Source: Sanguinoderma infundibulare | Lineage: Eukaryota; Basidiomycota; Agaricomycetes; Polyporales; Polyporaceae | DNA length: 64,000 nucleotides | Assembly (NCBI GenBank): GCA_032821775.1 | Contig: JAVLRN010000001.1 | Span: 1,364,001-1,428,000, forward strand | Reading direction: 5' to 3' | Part shown: positions 60,303-64,000 of the stretch, piece after piece | How positions within the stretch are numbered: the stretch's first letter is position 1 | Layout: each line of letters opens with the position of its first letter | Position numbers and translations under genes: made by a program | Notes under the pieces: generated by a model | The model's database searches: none | Seen by the model: the letters and a program-made list of their open reading frames with translations, nothing else | What the model was told of the DNA's origin: nothing

Positions 60303-62107
60303 ATGCCTCCTAGATTGTCCTCTCAGAGGGTCCTTTCGCTTACCTCTCTCCATGCTGCCTGTCGATCTCCGCCGGTCACGGTAGCGCACACTCGCTCTCT
60401 GGTGACTTGTCTCCATGCCCGTCCTCCACCTCATGGGAAATGGAGGCCACGATCGTTTGCTCGAGCGGGACCATCCGTACGTTGTCTACGACTGGCATAT
60501 GAATCTAGACTGATGAACGCAGAGTGCTTTCCATGCGTCGTCCCCGCGCACAGCACCGAAGGACCCTTACCAGGTGCTAGGCGTGAAGAAGGATGCGACG
60601 TCCGCGGAGATCAAGAAGACCTATTTTGCAGTAAGTCCAGAAGCGACTTGGAAAATTATTTCATGACCAACGACCCATAGCTTGCTCGAAAATACCACCC
60701 TGACACGAACCCAGACAAGAACGCGCAGGAGAAGTTCGTTGAGATACAGGAAGCTTATGACGTGCGTGTACTGTTCGACTTCTTACAATTTTAGCTGTTG
60801 ACTCTCCGGTCTTTCCAGATCCTGAAGGACGAGAAGAAGAGGGCCGAGTATGACAAGTATGGTGCGGCGTCGCAACAGCCTGGTTTCGACGCCAACGCGT
60901 TCGAGAACGCTCGCTCATTTGGCGGCGGCTCTGCCTTTGGATTCGGTTTCCAAGACTTCTCCGGCGCGTTCGGAGGTCCCAGAGGCGGTCGACGCGGGGA
61001 TCTTCTCGACGAGTTGTTTGGCGCCGCGTTCGCAGGAGCTGGGATGAACGCTCAAGCCCCGACGCGTGGTGCACCGATCGAGACCACCTTAAATATCAGT
61101 TTCATGGAGGCTTGCAAAGGTACCTCACGGACGGTCAACATTACCCCGGTTGTGCAATGCGATCCATGTTCTGGAACCGGCCTCAAGAAGGGTGCCGCTC
61201 GCTCAACTTGCGGGAGCTGCGGCGGTTCGGGTGCGAGATCATACGTGATCGACAGCGGATTCCACATGCAGACTACGTGTAACACTTGCCATGGCACTGG
61301 GACCGTCATCCCGCCCGGTAGTCAGTGTGCCACTTGCGCCGGTATCGGCCAGGTCAAGGTCAGGAAATCGGTGCAGGTCGACATACCATCAGGTGAGCAG
61401 TCCAAATCCGGTGACTCGTTCCATGCTTAACGTTTGTGTGCATCCGGCAGGCGTGGAGGATGGCATGACCCTCAAAGTGCCTGGTCAGGGCGACGCGCCG
61501 TTGGGCGGCAGCGGTCGTGCGGGCGATCTGCTCGTCCGTATTAACGTCGCGGCCTCGAAGGTCTTCAAGCGCCAGGGTGCAAATTTATATCATGAAGCAC
61601 GAATCCCAGTACACACCGCCCTGCTCGGCGGTCGGGTTCGGGTCCCGACGCTTGACGGGGAAGTCGACGTTCGTGTTCCGTCCGGAACGCAGCCGGGTGA
61701 ACAGATGGTGCTGAAGGGTCATGGAATATTGCCGACGTACCTCAACAGCCGCGGGGACATGTTTGTCACATTCAATGTGCAGCTACCAAGGTCGGGACGC
61801 TCCTACGTTCGCTTCATATACATGCGCCAACGAAACTCTTCACAGAGCGCTTACGTCGCGGCAGCGCGAGATGATACAACAATACGCCGATGACGTGGAG
61901 GGACGCTCGACGAGGTCTTCACGTCAAGAGGCACGTCAAGACCCGCCACAGTCCACGTCTTCGGATGGAGCAGCCTCGTCTCGGACGTCTAGCAGTCGGG
62001 CCTCGACAGAGGAGGCGCCCACAAACGGTACGGAATCTTCTCCTGCACCCACGGATGGCTGGGTGTCTCGTACATTGCACGGGCTTAGGAGACTCATCGG
62101 TTTTTGA
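60303..62107 (+). CDS. MDJ1: Mitochondrial DnaJ chaperone (Mdj1)
   Basis: Type I J-protein co-chaperone of mitochondrial Hsp70. Six exons (60303-60476, 60523-60630, 60681-60761, 60819-61392, 61451-61790, 61846-62107) give 512 residues. A basic, Ser-rich presequence (MPPRLSSQRVLSLTSLHAAC) and FHASSPRTAPKD precede the J domain (DPYQVLGVKKDATSAEIKK, then ARKYHPDTNPDKNAQEKF with the HPD motif). A Gly/Phe region (FGGGSAFGFGFQDFSGAFGG) follows, then four CxxCxGxG zinc motifs: CDPCSGTG, CGSCGGSG, CNTCHGTG, CATCAGIG. The peptide-binding domains show VEDGMTLKVPGQGDAPLGG and LLGGRVRVPTLDGEVDVRVP. The C-terminus is Ser-rich and ends SRTLHGLRRLIGF. All chaperone motifs are intact. Confidence 0.95.
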
Positions 62108-63507
62108 TTTTCATGTGGCCTCTCCAATGTGATGCGCATGTTGGGCACTCCAGACTCTGCAGACTCAAATGAGGGCGACACTGACCGCCAGCGGAAGCGC
62201 GACCAAGACCGTAAAAAGGCGGCGGCGGCGGCATGACACAACCGGCTTGGGATACACTTCCGAGGGTCCGAGTCGACGGCTTGGGCTTGCGGCTCTGCCA
62301 GCTGTCAATATTTCGTAGGCTACACTTCTGGAACTAATCGTTAGTACGTATTCCACTTATCACGCAACGAGTTTGCGCGTTGGGGCCATGTGGGGGCCTC
62401 GATTAGCCGTCGGCCGTTCCTGCGCGGCGGTTTGGATTGGGCACCGGCGGCCGCTGAGACTGGGCATCCGTTGGCCCGGTAGGCAGCTTGCCCAAAAGCG
62501 GGGGTGGCGCGTCATTGAATGGCCGGAACTGGAGGGGGCGTAGGACTCGAATCGACTCGCCGCCCTCGAATCTTGCGCTGGACGGAGGAAGAGCGCTCCG
62601 CGATTGATACCCTCTGCGACGCATTCTGATTTCCAAGCTTGATTGAACTGGGTTCGTTGGCCTGGTGTTCGCATCGTGTCCTGTAGTGCTTCCTATGCTC
62701 TCTCGAAGCGATCGCCAATATGACCGCCGGGTTTCCCAGGTGCTGGGAGTGATAGGAAGAGAAGCATTGACACACGAGACCTGGTGGCAAAAAACGCTCC
62801 GGCCGATAACGCCAAAATTCGCGCAAGAGCGTCAGTTGCCATACGAGGCAGCGACGGACGCCCACAGCGGCAAGGCTCGCCAGGCGTTGGGCTTCCTCAG
62901 GGCTTCCTGGGACCATGCTCCGTTCTGATTTGCCTCCATTTTACTCCCGCGCTGAGATGAGCATTGGGTGACTCCCTTTAGATCCAGCAGATGCCTCTAC
63001 GTAAGGCCCTGTGACGGCTTCGGGCTGAGCGTCCGTCGCGCACTCTCCGGTCTTCTCAATGTCTATATACGCATGCAGGTTATCATGTCCGTCCCCAACA
63101 TGACCCGTTCCTGGAGCCCAGATCCGTGGTACCGGACAAAGCAGCTTTTGCATCCCCAAAGCTGGCGCCCACCAAGAACTTCTCCAGATCTGCCTTCTCT
63201 GACCTCACCGAATCTCCGACAAAGAGGGTTCAAACTTCTCCGAGTATCCTGGTACGTCCTCAATGACTAGTATCGTTTTTCCTAAGTTCACACACAGGTT
63301 TCCCGCTTCGCAGCTCATGGCATTTTCTCCCTGATTTGCAGCGTGGAGCAAGCGATCACTGTACCGTCCCTGCGACTACATTACATACCTGACACGTCAA
63401 GGTTGAGATTCGCGCTGCGTATAAAGATCGTGCGCGACCATGGCCTCCTCAAACACATCCTGCAGCTCCCCGGGTCGCTCGACGAGTCCCCTCCATCTTG
63501 CTCAGAC
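62108..63507. other. Intergenic, no gene supported
   Basis: 1.4 kb after MDJ1. Open frames at 62512-62916 (-) and 62968-63270 (+) have no recognisable content. Confidence 0.4.
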
Positions 63508-64000
63508 ATGACGCACAGTCTCGTCTACTCCACATCCCACTCTGAAAAGGACAGCGTCGCGTCCGAGACCACCACCTCGCCGTCGCGGCCGGGGTGCTCG
63601 CCACAGGCGTCCACGTCCCGCTTGTCATACGAGTCGTCACGATCCAGCGAATGTTCTTCGCCCACCGTCGCGCCGCCTCCAACACCGAAAACAGCATCGA
63701 GCGATACGCTTGTTTCGCATGACGCTCGCAAAAGCTCGCAGCCGTCGACAGCCCGGCTTGTCGTAACCCATGCGGGGTAAGTCCCTGAGCGCACGTTACC
63801 GCTGCGCACCGGAGTTCGCTGACCGGCTCGCACTCAGCGCTGCCCTAACTCTATTTCTCGCGACCACAGACGCGGTGAGATCTGCACCCCGCCATCTAGA
63901 CCGGCCGTAGCTCTCGGCTGACCCGGCCCGACAGACCATCGTCTCCACCACCCTGCCGACGATTACGAGCGAATTCAACGCGAATCAGGCCGAATACACC
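63508..64000 (+). CDS. Possible first exon(s) of an unrecognised gene, runs off the window
   Basis: From the ATG at 63508 (MTHSLVYSTSHSEKDSVASE) an open frame rich in Ser, Thr and Pro (SRLSYESSRSSECSSPTVAP, PTPKTASSDTLVSHD) reaches a consensus donor GTAAGT at 63777. A CAG acceptor at about 63835 opens a second piece (AALTLFLATTDA) with a GTGAG donor soon after. The frame is also open upstream of the ATG, so the start could be on an earlier exon. No domain is visible; composition and splice sites are the only support. Confidence 0.35.

Noticed and set aside
61936..62241. Minus-strand frame over the MDJ1 3' end
   Set aside because: Antisense shadow of the Ser-rich MDJ1 tail.

Overview
The window is nuclear DNA of a filamentous basidiomycete, most likely an agaricomycete. 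The evidence is compact genes on both strands, many 45-75 nt GT-AG introns, short intergenic spacers, and a gene set of chitin deacetylase, GH72 glucanosyltransferase, GH18 chitinase, a basidiomycete-type F-box protein and conserved housekeeping genes. There is no operon structure. I rebuilt exon joins by hand for nearly all genes. Where I summed exon lengths (most of the complete multi-exon genes) the total was divisible by three.

Layout. 1-4409 (-): ATG26 sterol glucosyltransferase, cut by the left edge. 4772-11759: three surface or cell-wall genes, namely a SUR7-like membrane protein (+), a GPI-type GH72 glucanosyltransferase (+) and a GPI-type chitin deacetylase (-), with a tRNA-Lys between the first two. 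12234-18827: NAP/SET histone chaperone (-), SAC1 phosphoinositide phosphatase (-), U2 snRNP A' (+), TMEM205-like protein (-). 20018-20528: a small TATA-driven gene whose frame appears broken. 21236-26502: CSN6 (-) and MCM5 (+) diverging from one 233 bp spacer, then a DUF3128 protein (-). 26571-27727: a second tRNA-Lys and the decayed C-terminal part of a large-subunit catalase. 27728-32436 is gene-poor.

32437-33699: C2H2 transcription factor (-). 33700-37619: long non-coding or unresolved stretch. 37620-40010: serine carboxypeptidase (+). 40193: third tRNA-Lys. 40471-44249: NRAMP metal transporter (-) and MED6 (+), divergent. 44670-48009: AP-3 sigma (-) and an F-box protein (-). 49420-50356: unrecognised low-complexity protein (+). 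50357-53705: unresolved. 53706-58858: chitinase with two chitin-binding modules (-), CK2 alpha (-), SET-domain protein (+). 60303-62107: mitochondrial DnaJ MDJ1 (+). 63508-end: possible first exon of another gene.

No CRISPR, plasmid, phage or intact transposon is visible, and I found no convincing new multi-gene system. The items most worth a second look are the three tRNA-Lys(CTT) copies with introns of 19, 10 and 12 nt, the catalase relic, the microexons of the chitinase, two GC-AG introns, the SET protein lacking the usual NHSC motif, and the conserved-looking N-terminus of the unrecognised 49420 gene.
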